Source: Auxenochlorella pyrenoidosa (taxonomy: Eukaryota > Chlorophyta > Trebouxiophyceae > Chlorellales > Chlorellaceae). From it: DNA of 10,555 nucleotides. Position 1 is the stretch's first letter, and each line of letters begins with the position of its first letter. This document shows positions 1-8,368 of this stretch, in pieces. The notes beneath the pieces were generated by a model. It was given only the letters and a program-made list of their open reading frames with translations, did not search any database and was not told the origin of the DNA. Both the position numbers and the translations under genes were made by a program. The DNA lies in contig KQ482001.1 in NCBI GenBank assembly GCA_001430745.1, positions 298,321 through 308,875 on the forward strand. Reading direction: 5' to 3'.

Positions 1-172
1 GCGCCTCTGTGCGCAGTGGGACGAGAAGCTGGTGGGCGACGGCACCGTGGGCATTGTGGCGCTGCAGGTCCGCGTGATGCTGCAGAACGACGCCAAGCCG
101 CGCGGGGGCTCAGACCAGCACATCGAGGTACCCTACGGCTACCTCACCGGCATGCTGCCCGATGAGGAGTGA
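1..172 (+). CDS. C-terminal part of an unrecognised protein (5' truncated by the window)
   Basis: A reading frame open from base 2 runs to TGA at 170-172. It encodes a compact, non-repetitive stretch with a hydrophobic run (VGIVALQVRVML) followed by HIEVPYGYLTGMLPDEE and the stop. The first 16 bases resemble a 3' splice site (pyrimidine-rich, ending GCGCAG), so the last exon probably starts at base 17 with TGG GAC GAG (WDEKLVGDG), in phase 0. Coding is inferred from amino-acid composition and from codon use that matches the recognised exons here (C or G in third positions). I recognise no family and assign no function. The gene converges on the phosphatase gene to its right. The stop codon lies inside a 20-bp tandem repeat, described separately. 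Confidence 0.6.
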   Translation, partial: RLCAQWDEKLVGDGTVGIVALQVRVMLQNDAKPRGGSDQHIEVPYGYLTGMLPDEE

Positions 173-211
173 TGCTGCCCGACGAGGAGTAATCTCGCCG
201 GATGGGGAGTG
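152..211 (+). repeat. Three tandem copies of a 20-bp unit across the stop codon
   Basis: Copy 1 (152-171) reads ATGCTGCCCGATGAGGAGTG. Copy 2 (172-191) differs at two positions, and copy 3 (192-211) is more degraded. The TGA stop of the upstream gene (170-172) is formed by the last two bases of copy 1 and the first base of copy 2. Copy 2 would end the same peptide, MLPDEE, with TAA at 190-192, so the duplication left the C-terminus unchanged. Confidence 0.9.
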
Positions 212-357
212 GGCGGGTAGGGCTGCTTGGCCCGCCGCGCCGCCTGCGCTGCCGCGTGGAACCATTCGTTGCAACACGTGTCTGGCATACGCGATGTGAC
301 TGGCATGCGCGAGCGCAGCGCGCCTCTTGTGTGAGCACCCCCTGATGGCGCAGGACA

Positions 358-376
358 GGGGGGGGGGGGGGGGGGG
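358..376. repeat. Homopolymer run of 19 G
   Basis: An uninterrupted G run lies in the convergent intergenic region. Its exact length is error-prone in sequencing and assembly. Confidence 0.9.
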
Positions 377-667
377 CAATGGGCGTGCAGAGCACGACCG
401 AGGTTTCTTGGGTGTGGCATCCGGGCATGCAGGGGGGCCCCAGGCCCTGCGCACAGAGCAGCCATAGGATTGGCCAACCTTGCAGCTCCCTGGGAACAGC
501 GCAGTATGGGCACTAGTCTTCTGGAACCTTGAATTTACGACTGGCTGTGTCAGGAAGTCGCTCTGAAGCCACCATGGCCGGCTTCCTGCTCACCCTGCGA
601 GGCTGGCTCCATGCTGGCGGTCCAGGATCGCCGTGCTGGGCCTGCTGGGCCGCAATGGGTTGCAGCT

Positions 668-713
668 GGGGGTGGGTGGGGGGTGGGTGGGGGTGGGGTG
701 GGGTGGGGGGGGG
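668..713 (+). repeat. G-rich tract able to form G-quadruplexes
   Basis: At least nine runs of three or more G are separated by single T residues. This meets the usual G3+N1-7 quadruplex pattern several times over. It lies in the shared 3' flank of two convergent genes, downstream of the TGTAA of the phosphatase gene. A role in termination or replication pausing would be inference. Confidence 0.8.
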
Positions 714-874
714 CTCAGAGGGCGTGCTGGCTGAGGTGGAGGTGGCAGAGGGGTGCTCAACAGACGGCGACAGGGGCCATGCCGTGGCCTGCCACTGCTT
801 GGGCCCAGTGCCAGGGTGCAGCTTGCTGCTCAAGGCGCGCCAAGGTTGCCCTTGTCGCACAGGCAGCAGGGGAG

Positions 875-879
875 TTACA
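875..879 (-). terminator. Putative polyadenylation signal TGTAA of the phosphatase gene
   Basis: TTACA on the + strand reads TGTAA on the - strand, the polyadenylation signal typical of chlorophyte algae. It lies 345 bases downstream of the stop at 1224, and I found no other copy between it and the stop. This implies a 3'UTR of roughly 350-370 bases. Confidence 0.5.
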
Positions 880-1223
880 GAGCTGCAGCGGCAGCGAGAC
901 TGCGGTGCAAATGTGGGAGGCGGAAGGGGTGCAGGGAAAAGCGGCAGAGGAAGGGTTGGGCTGGAGAGGTCAGGTGTGCATGCAGCCAGGGATGCAGACA
1001 GGCAGGGCAGAAGTTCTGGCAACAGCCAGGGGCAAGACCGCACGGTGGCGGCAGGCAGGACAGGTGTGCAAAGGGGGGCAGAATGCTGGGAGAAGGAGGC
1101 AGCCTGGCACGAGCGCGCGCCGCCCAACTGGCTGGGCGCGGCGGCTTCGCTGGACAACAGGGCTCCCGCTGCCGCTACCGCATGACGTGGCTGGCAGCAG
1201 GGGAGGGGGCGGGCGGGGCCCGC

Positions 1224-4200
1224 TCAGAGTTTGGAGGGCGGCGGGCCGGCGCCGTTTGACGCCGCCGCGGCGGCGGCGGCGGCGGGCCTGCCAGCTGGCA
1301 CCACGTAGGCGCACAGCACGGTGATGTCGTCCATCTTGCCGCCAAAGTAGCGGTACCCCAGCTGCTGCGCGCCGTAGGCAAAGGGGCTGAGGTGGGCGGG
1401 GTCGGCGGCGCGCATGCGCGCAAACTGCGCCAGCGTCACCGCCGCCACCTGCGCCGACTCGCCGCGCTCCTGCTGCACGGGGGGCGCGGGCAAGAGGGGG
1501 GAGAGGTCGCGCGGGCGTGTGAGCGCGCACGGAGCAACGGCCCCGAAAGGGGGGCGGGGGCCGCCAGCGCAGCAGGCGCGGGTGCAGCCAGCCTTCACCA
1601 CTCACTCGACACACACACACTGCGAGCCCCACACTGGGCATGCCCCACGCTGCCCGCGCGGCGCAGCGCGGGCCCGGTCAGAGCGCAGGGTACCCCAGGG
1701 CACGCCCCGGGGGCAGGCACTCCAGGCCGGGCCTCGTGCCGGGCTCTGCCCCTCGCTCCCCCTGGGGGAGCGGGGCGGCGCGGCGCACCTTGGCGGCCGC
1801 CACGATGGAGGCGGCCTCGTCGGGGTAGACATTGTCAAACAGGCCGTCTGTGGCGGCCACCACGATGTCGCCCTGCCGCACGTCCACGTTGAAGCGCTGG
1901 GCGACCTGCAGGGGGGGTGGGGGGTGGAGGTGAGGTTGGGTGGGGAGGTGGTGGTGAATGTTTGTGTGTGCTGGGGTTGGGGTTGAGACTGTGGGGATGA
2001 GATGGGCTGGCGGCAAGGCCGGGAGGCAGGCTGCAGGCGGCAGGCGGGGTGGCGGGGGCCGGGGAGGTTGATGGTGGGAAGGCGGGGCTGGCAGCAAAGC
2101 GGGGAGCGGGCGGCAGGCGGGTTGGGGGCGAGAGTGCGGGCCGGCCCTCTCCCGCTTGCCCAGGTTGCCCGCCTGCACGCCCAGGCGCCGAGCACGCGGC
2201 CCCACCTGCGGCGTGTCTGACATGGAGTCTGGGGAGCCTATCTGGTAGGGGAAGTTGAACTCGTGCTGCTGCTGGGGGGAGAGGAAGACGAGCTCGCCGT
2301 CGCGCACCACCATGAAGCCTGGGGTGGGGGTGGGGGTGGGGGTGGGGGGGGGGTAGGTGAGTGTGTGTGTGCGGTGGTGGGGGTGGTGGGGTTGATGGTG
2401 TGACAGTGGGGTGGGGGGATGGCTGCGTGCCAGACCGCCCGCGGCGCGCGGCGAGGGCCGTCCCCAAGGGGAGGCGGCCCCCGCCCGCCAGGCTGGGGGG
2501 CAGCGCCCTCCCCTCTGCCAGCCTGGCAGGCAGCGCTGCGACTAGCGCCCCCCTGCAGGCCCCACCCAAGCCCCCCATGCAGCCCGGTCAGCCCTATCCA
2601 GGCCCCACCCGAGCCCCCCACGCAGCCTAGTCCGCCCCCCGCCCGGCCCCCAGCCCACCCCCCCGCGTGCCCCACCCGAGTCCCCCAGGTTGGACGCGTG
2701 CAGCCGCTCGTTCTCCAGGCAGAGTATGCAGGCGGTGGAGGAGCCGCGCGCGGTAGTGGACAGGTACGCAACCTCCAGCAGGTGCTGCGGGCAGTGGGGG
2801 CCTGCCCACCAGAGGGGGCAAGGAGAAAAAGGGGGGGGGAGGGGGGGCCGGCGGGCCGGGTAGTTGGTCGCCGGTGGGCCAAGCGACAGACGGCAGGGCA
2901 GCCGTTGACGGCTGGTGTGGGCGCACAGGCTTCTGTCGGGCCGAGTCTTGATGCGCGCGGGGGAGGGCAGGGGGTGCTGGCATGGCAGACCGGCCTGCGC
3001 GCTGCCTGGAGCTGGGTCCAAGCTGCAGAGGCAGGCCGCGAACCGGCAGCACAGCAGAGTCGCTCTGCAGCGCGGCTCACCCGGCTGGCAGGTGGAGGTG
3101 GCGGCGTTGGCATGCCGCATGAGCTCCCGAGAGTACAGGCCGGGGTCCACCCCAACCTGCTCAGGGGGCCATGAGACAGGGCGTCAGACACGCAGGCAGG
3201 ACAAGCCGCAGGGGGGCAATCACAGGGAGGTGGAGTGCACGTGCAGGCCGGCAGCATGCAGGGGGGAGCCCCGCTGCCTGCAGGCAGCACCGCGGCAAGC
3301 TGGCTGGCTCTCCAAGCACACATATCACATGGCACCGTTGGGGCATGCAGCGCCGAGGGGGCCCACGCACCGGCCCGCCCGCCCGCCCACCGCCCACCTC
3401 TGCCCAGCCGCCCACTCCGTCGGCCACCCCCATGGCAAAGCCTCGCTCGCAGATAAAGAATGCGTCCTCGCCCCCTCGGTCAGCCTTGGCTGGGTGCGGG
3501 ATCATGCCCGCCCCCGCATCCAGCACCAGCCGCGGCACAAATGGCTGCAGCCTGCAGGGCAGGGATTGCAACGGCGCGCGCTGGGCTGTGCACAACGGCG
3601 GCGGGCCGCCTGCACAGGGCTGTGCCATGGCGCCTCCTGCTGCGCCATGGCGCTGCGCTGCGGGCGGGACTGACACACGGCGCAACACCTGGGTGCGCAC
3701 GAGTCCTGGCGAGCAGCCTGCAGGCAGCAGGAATGCAAACGCGCAGCGGCTGGGTGCGCAGCGCGCAGCACGGCCAGCACGACGCACCGCACATCCTCGT
3801 CCGCCGCTGCTGATGCCGCTGATGCGCTGCAGCTTGTGTTGCGCTGTGGCGTGGGCTCCTGCGCGCCGCTTGCTGCCTGGAGCGACCGTTGCTGGTGCCG
3901 CCGCCACGAATCCGACTGCATGGGGTTGCTAGGGTTTTGGCGGTTGGCGGGAGCTACGCGTGACCAGGCTGGGTGCAGCTCTGCACTGCAGTGTGTCAGG
4001 CTGCTCGCATGCCTGTGGATGCGTGTGCTCATTCTCTCCAGCATGGCAGACTCTCACCGAAGCAGCCCACACGCCCGCAGACAGAGCGGCGGTGCCGAGC
4101 AGCACTGCCGCCGGGCGCTGTGCTCCAAACGCGCGGGCGCTGTGCAGCAGGGAGCGCCAGTACGACGCCATCGCCTGAGCCTGTACAGCCTTGTGGCCGC

Positions 4201-4357
4201 CCCCAGAGGCCCGGCTGCTCAGGTGTCGCAGCCCTCGGGGCTGGGAGGGCGAGGAGGCCGGTGCCGACTGCAGGCTGACCGCTGCTGCTGCTGCCGCTCC
4301 GACAGGTGATGCACGCATGAAGGAAGAAGCCAGCCTGCTTGCGAGGCGCGCAAGCAT
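1224..4357 (-). CDS. PTC7/PPTC7-type PP2C serine/threonine phosphatase, organelle-targeted (plant PP2C55/PP2C80-like)
   Basis: A metal-dependent PP2C phosphatase. Proposed exons in coding order: 4357-4058, 3544-3398, 3156-3081, 2801-2676, 2318-2206, 1905-1789, 1472-1224; these sum to 1128 bases (375 residues plus TGA) and every junction keeps frame. Residues 1-80 are rich in Arg/Ser/Ala without acids, like an organelle presequence. Residues 83-99 ([17 protein letters not shown]) are hydrophobic. Catalytic landmarks: GGEDAFF (about 124), GVADGVGGW (139), RGSSTACIL (193), [13 protein letters not shown] (212), ATDGLFDNV (272), [10 protein letters not shown] (337); the metal-binding ED, DG, DG and DD positions are all present. 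[24 protein letters not shown] and [10 protein letters not shown] point to the PTC7 branch rather than ABI1-type PP2Cs. Known PTC7 proteins act in mitochondria; plant relatives also include plastid enzymes, so the organelle is unresolved. The tail has an Ala8 tract. Uncertain: intron 1 (an extra small exon is possible) and a CAG/CAG acceptor ambiguity at 1472/1469. Confidence 0.9.
2321..2353 (+). repeat. G-rich repeat next to the 3' splice site of phosphatase intron 4
   Basis: Repeated G4-5 runs separated by T on the + strand. On the coding strand this is a C-rich CCCCCA array directly before the acceptor of the exon starting at 2318, so it probably serves as the polypyrimidine tract while making the template strand quadruplex-prone. 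Confidence 0.75.
2556..2627. repeat. Two copies of a 29-bp element at 43-bp spacing inside phosphatase intron 4
   Basis: Copies at 2556-2584 and 2599-2627 match at 27 of 29 positions. On the coding (-) strand each contains a GGGTGGGGC core. Together with its flank, the copy at 2599-2627 matches 12 bases across the real 5' splice site of this intron (boundary 2675/2676). Confidence 0.75.
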
Positions 4358-4928
4358 AAGTTCGCCCGGAGGAGGCGCAGCCAGGAGCCCCCTGTTTCGC
4401 AAACAGTGTACACCCTCAGATCGCCATGCGAAAAGTGATCGGAGGCAGTGCGGTTGCGGACCAAGTGGGCCAGGGCTTGCCAGCTGCTCGTTGGGCAGCG
4501 GCAGAGGGGCTAGAGGTTAAAGATACGAGGCGAGCGACAGAGAGGTGGGTAAGGAGTGGTCGGCAGCTGTCGGCACTTGTTTGGCTTGCTGCTGCGCTGG
4601 CGGTGACGGAGCTGCGGAGCGTGATCAGCTGCGTTGTCTTTCAGAAACATTCGAGGCACATGGAGAGGCCATGGCGTTCATGTGCAGTTCTTCCATGCTT
4701 CTCCAATGGAACCACCACTGCCTATGAGCACTGCGGCATCTTGACAAGCCAAAACCAGAATGGCACCAACTGCTGGATCACCAGAGCAGCCAGGCCGGCT
4801 GCTTATGAATCGTATCCTCTCACTCAACCTTCCAGAGCCTTAGTGGGGAGGCGCTCTCCTTACAAACTTCCCCGAGTGAAACTTCCATGGCACACGCTTA
4901 CAGAGCCCAAGCAAGCGATGCAAGCCAC
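4358..4928. promoter_or_regulatory. Intergenic: phosphatase promoter/5'UTR and fibrillin 3' flank
   Basis: 571 bases lie between two - strand genes. The part from about 4620 to 4900 is clearly less GC-rich than the exons. The fibrillin 3' end carries two TGTAA signals (at 4898 and 4860). The phosphatase promoter must lie in the remainder, but I see no convincing TATA box or other named motif. A + strand open frame of about 210 codons spans the region, but its product shows no domain and it runs through the fibrillin exon, so it was not called. Confidence 0.55.
4898..4902 (-). terminator. Putative polyadenylation signal TGTAA of the fibrillin gene
   Basis: TGTAA on the - strand, 26 bases past the stop codon at 4929. 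A second TGTAA lies at 4864-4860. The more distal one gives a more usual 3'UTR length; either could be used. Confidence 0.5.
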
Positions 4929-6479
4929 TCAGCGCCCCGCAGCTGCCGGCGGCTCGGGTGCAGCCGCTGCCTCGGCGCCAGCGCCGTGCCCCGCCACTCG
5001 GCGCAGCACAAACAGCCCGCCCTTGTCCCCGACAGACACCCTCAGCTCTTCGTCCAGGTAGAGCGTGTCCACGTAGCCCAGCGGCCGCAGCCAGCCCAGG
5101 GAGACGGCCGCCTCTGGCAGGCCCCCCAGGCGCGCAGTGAAGGCGTCAAAGCGCACGGCCACGCACGTGGCTGCGGCCCCGCCGGCCGGCGGCACCTGCA
5201 GCAGGCGGTGGCGGGCTCCCTGCCGGTGTGAAAGGCGGCAAGCTTGGCAGCACCAGCAGCTGGCATGCAACAAGCAGAGCCTGCTCAGCAGCAGCCTGCG
5301 CAGGTGTGTCACAGCATCAAGGGTCTGTCGCACTGCAGCTGCAACACACGGACGACCTGCCGAGCCGCACCGTCTCAACGCTGCCAGAGACACACAGCCG
5401 CAGGGGCAGCGGCCCCTTGGTGGTTACGATATTGTCCACCCGCCCGGGCCGCAGCACCTGCGGGGGGGCCAAGGGCGGAGCGACCGTGACTCCTGGGGCA
5501 GGCGCACAGATCGACACGCCTTGGGGGCTGCTGCAAGCAATGCCATGTCACTCAGGGGGGAGGGGACGCCTGAGAAAGTGAGCCAGCGGCCAAGGCGGGG
5601 CAAGGGTGGTGGGCCTCGCAGGGAGGGAGCAAGTGCTGTGCGAATGGAGCTGCCGTGCAAGGTGTCTACTGCTGCCCTGCCTGCACAGCTCACCTGCACG
5701 TTGGAGGCGGAGCTGCCTCGCGCACGCCCCACCGCGCTGCCTGCCAGCACGGGGACATACCGGTAGAAGGCTGAGTAGGCGGCATCGGAGGCTGCCTGCA
5801 GCGCCTCACGCAGCGACGGAGCCGCGCCAGAGGAGGCCGGGAAGGCGGCGCCGGCGGCCAGCCGCCGGCTGCGCCCCGAGTAGAGCAGCGCCCAGCTGCC
5901 GTTGAGCAGCGGCGAGGCCGCGGGGCCGGGGGTGGGGTTGGCTGCGGCCAGGGCCTCTGCCGCCGCCTCCACCGCTCGCTCCAGCTCGGGCGGGCTGTCG
6001 CCCGGCTGCGGGTTGTTGCTCCTGCGCTCCATGGTCGCAAGGGGGATTAGCGGGCGAGTGGGTCACAGAATGAGATGCGTCAAGCAGGCCAATACTGTGG
6101 CATGAGTTTCCACATTTTAATGAATCAGCACTCCCAAGTTGCATGGTTTGGCTCTCATCTGGCACCCACGCCGGTAGCCTGGTCAACTCCTCAGCTCATG
6201 CACTTGCACACTGCCCAGGAGACAGAAGCGATTGAACTTTTCACACCTGCTGACTGCCTGCAGCAGTGCCTGTTTGAGGTTCAACAGATGGCCGCGGTTG
6301 CCAAATGGCTGTTGCTCTCCTGCCGCCGCTGCAAGCCTCGCTGCGAGGTGGCGGGCCCGCCGCCTGAGGGTTATCTGGCGACTTGCAGGCTGCACCGCGT
6401 GTGCGGATCTATAGCCATGAGTCACAACAGGAAGTTGGTGCCGCGAGCCGACTGAATGGCGCGCAGCAGTGAAGCTCAT
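4929..6479 (-). CDS. Plastid-lipid-associated protein / fibrillin family (PAP_fibrillin domain)
   Basis: Fibrillins are lipid-binding structural proteins of plastoglobules, thylakoids and algal eyespots. Exons in coding order: 6479-6247, 6021-5694, 5457-5371, 5219-4929; they sum to 939 bases, or 312 residues plus TGA, with frame kept at all three GT-AG junctions. The ATG at 6479 opens a Ser/Arg/Ala-rich, acid-free stretch of about 55 residues resembling a chloroplast transit peptide. The domain follows: LKQALLQAVSRSNNPQPG (from 68), ELERAVEAAAEAL, NPTPGPAASPLLNGSWALLY (107-126, the family's N-terminal signature), VLRPGRVDNIV (188), and LGYVDTLYLDEELRVSVGD then KGGLFVLRR (263-290, the C-terminal signature). 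A 22-residue Ala/Pro/Gly tail follows. The exon 1/exon 2 join rebuilds a codon (AG+G) and gives an unbroken domain, which supports exon 1. The gene starts divergently from MED21, 445 bases away. The fibrillin subgroup was not determined. Confidence 0.9.
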
Positions 6480-6924
6480 AGCCAGGTCGCTGTGCGGGTC
6501 GGGCCGGAGGCGTGCTTGACAAGACTGAGAAATATAGTGATTACCGATCGTGGATTCGAAGCGTGATCGTTGCGCCCAGCGCACATTGGACAGCAGACGA
6601 CATCAGCCTGGTGCCCCCCCCTTCACCAAGGCTCTGCACTGCGTAAGATCTCAACTTCCTTCTTTCACTGGTTCAAATATTGTTGAGAAAGCTCTTCACT
6701 GCCGGCCCCGACAGTCCCGCCCCCTCAGCTTGCACTTGAGCAGCCAATTCAGCGAGCAAAAGAGAGCAGGCAATATTGCTGTGAGAGAGAGGGTGCAAGC
6801 CTCATGGGACTTCCAAACGGAGCCCTGGAACTCCCCCGCTTCCGCCACTCTGCAGGTGCCGCCGCCGCTGGCAAGTGCCGCCTCGCTGACGCCCTCTTCT
6901 CACGCACCTCCTGCAGCAGCAAGC
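6480..6924. promoter_or_regulatory. Divergent promoter region between the fibrillin and MED21 genes
   Basis: 445 bases separate the two start codons. Base composition drops toward AT here (for example AAATATAGTGATTA near 6532 and TTCAAATATTG near 6672), unlike the flanking exons. A + strand frame open from 6550 has no ATG before the MED21 start at 6925. A 15-base near-repeat (AAGGCTCTGCACTGC / AAAGCTCTTCACTGC) occurs near 6628 and 6689. No established core promoter element can be claimed. Confidence 0.55.
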
Positions 6925-8054
6925 ATGACGACGCCCACGGCGCAGCCAGACCCGCCTGTGGTGGACCTGGTGACCAGCCTGCAGGCAAGCTCCTGATCCT
7001 CTTGACAGCGGTCCGCAGGCCGTACCACGGTGCCCATCGCAGCTCATCGCAGCAAAAGCCTTGACTCGCCAACCTTCCTGAGTCTGCGATCCCTCCCGAT
7101 GTGCCCACGTGCTGCAGGAGGCGCTGGGCCGCCTGAATGCCATGTTGTTCAACTATGTGGGGGCGCTGCAGCGGGACGCGCCGCCGCTGCCGCTGAAGCA
7201 GGAGCCGCTGGTGGCGCCGCCGAAGGCGTACGATGTGCAGGTCTGCCTGTGTGCCGCCGCGCGGCCAGCCGCGATGCTACCACTTGCCGGTGCAGTCGGA
7301 GCAGCAGCAGCTGCTGGAGGCACTGCTCAAGCTGCACGATGCCCCTGAAATGGTGCTGCTGCAGCTCTTTTGTCAGGACTGCCCACAAAGAGTGGGCAGT
7401 GCCTGCCTTGCTCCCCACGCTGGCGCCAACCCTCCCGCTTCACACACCCCTGCCCGCGACCGCCCAGCCCGGCTCCGCCCGCCCCCCAACGCCCCCCCCC
7501 CCCCCCCCCCTCCCCCCCTCCTCTTTCCCTGCAGGCGCAGGTCGAGCTGATGTCCAGGGACCTCCTGGCGGGGCTGAGCGAGGTGCAGGCGCTCATCCAG
7601 CAGCTGCCAGAGGGCGGCGGCAGCGAGGCGGAGGAGGTGGCGCAGGCAAGCGGGGCGCCAGGACTGCTGCCGCGCCGAGCTGTCTGCGCACGCAGCCTGT
7701 TCCGGTTCCTGCCTGCCTGGCAGCCGCCGCAGATGGGATGGCAGCGCGGCAAAGATGACCGCCTGTTGCACGCAACAAGTCTTGTGTCGTGTGGCCTGGA
7801 CAGCAGTGTGCCAGTCAGCACCCTCCTGACCCCTCAAACTTTTAAACTCCTCTCTCCGACAGGCAGTGGAGCTGCTGCAGCAGAACGCCAGCGCGGCTGC
7901 GGAACTGCAGGCTGAGCTGGCGGCAGCGGGCGCTAAGCTGGCGCAGCTGCAGGACGCGCATGGCGTGCTGGCGGAGGCGGCGCTGGCGCAGCGGGCTGCG
8001 GCAGCTGCTGTGGGGACCGCGACACAGGGGCCAGCGGCAGCCAGTGGCGGGTGA
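6925..8054 (+). CDS. MED21: Mediator of RNA polymerase II transcription subunit 21 (MED21/Srb7)
   Basis: A small subunit of the Mediator middle module; in known structures it forms a coiled-coil heterodimer with MED7 and acts in the nucleus linking activators to RNA polymerase II. Exons: 6925-6984, 7118-7240, 7535-7645, 7863-8054; together 161 residues plus TGA, all junctions in phase 0. DLVTSLQEALGRLNAML plus FNYVGALQRDAPP (residues 14-43) aligns without gaps to the start of plant MED21, including the QRDAPP landmark. The rest is helical and leucine-rich (VELMSRDLLAGLSEVQALI, 64-82), and residues 99-139 form an Ala/Leu/Gln coiled coil. The start is the first ATG in the frame; a 13-residue N-terminal extension precedes the conserved part. 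Introns 1 and 3 appear to use a GC donor (CAG|GCAAGC). Alternative GT donors slightly upstream would delete conserved residues in intron 1's case. Exon 3 could also start at 7541. Confidence 0.9.
7492..7510. repeat. Homopolymer run of 19 C in MED21 intron 2
   Basis: This C run and the following C/T-rich bases to about 7530 lead directly to the acceptor CCCTGCAG at 7534, so they act as the polypyrimidine tract. The length is prone to sequencing error. Confidence 0.85.
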
Positions 8055-8368
8055 AGTGGCTCGGCGGTGGTGCAATGCCCCTGATTAGGCAGGGCACAGC
8101 TCAGTGTCCCGCTTGTGGCTTGCTCCTGAAGACCTTGCGTGGGACCCGATTGTACAACAAACATTGTATGCTATCTCATGGCTCAAGCTGAGGATAGTGG
8201 TGGCACGATCGGTGGTGAAGGCAACAGCAGCAAAGGGAACAGCGGGCATTTCACAGCAAGCTGTTCATGCAATTCGACCTTGCCTTCCTCATCTGGACTT
8301 ATTCATCGACATTTAAACATGAATTTGAATGCCTGGGGGCTTTGGATCACACAAGCGTGAACAAAGAA
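8055..8368. promoter_or_regulatory. Spacer: MED21 3' flank and promoter/5'UTR of the GINT1-like gene
   Basis: 314 AT-richer bases separate two + strand genes. No TGTAA is present on the + strand; the nearest variants are TGTAC and TGTAT around 8150-8170. Short open frames show no domain. An in-frame ATG at 8267 lies upstream of the chosen start of the next gene, but in a weaker context (T at -3). Confidence 0.5.

Larger units (their letters stand above)
173..1223. other. Convergent intergenic / 3'UTR region
   Basis: This stretch lies between the + strand gene ending at 172 and the - strand phosphatase ending at 1224. Long open frames exist on both strands, but their conceptual products are proline/alanine/cysteine-rich, low in complexity and show no domain, as expected by chance in GC-rich DNA. 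It holds the remaining 20-bp repeat copies, a G19 run, a G-rich tract and one TGTAA on the - strand. I see no gene here. Confidence 0.6.

Noticed and set aside
513..1185. Overlapping 200-codon open frames on both strands in the convergent region
   Set aside because: Low-complexity products, no motif, and the overlap on both strands is the expected effect of few AT-rich stop codons in GC-rich DNA.
1238..1290. A (GCC/GCG) repeat as a possible independent repeat element
   Set aside because: It encodes the Ala8 tract in the phosphatase C-terminus and needs no other explanation.
2238..3335. A 365-codon open frame on the - strand
   Set aside because: It runs through several phosphatase introns out of frame with most of its exons. 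The product is Pro/Ala/Arg-rich with no domain, and the spliced gene explains the conserved pieces better.
4426..5061. A 211-codon + strand frame between the phosphatase and the fibrillin
   Set aside because: It overlaps the fibrillin last exon on the other strand, shows no domain, and its first half lies in an AT-richer promoter/3'UTR stretch.
6183..6246. Continuation of fibrillin exon 1 past 6247
   Set aside because: The open frame continues, but the sequence after AGC AG|GTGTGA breaks the fibrillin domain, while splicing to 6021 restores it.
8267..8368. An upstream in-frame ATG giving a 34-residue longer N-terminus for the GINT1-like protein
   Set aside because: The start context is weak and the extra residues would spoil the short-tail signal anchor. 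It was kept only as an alternative.
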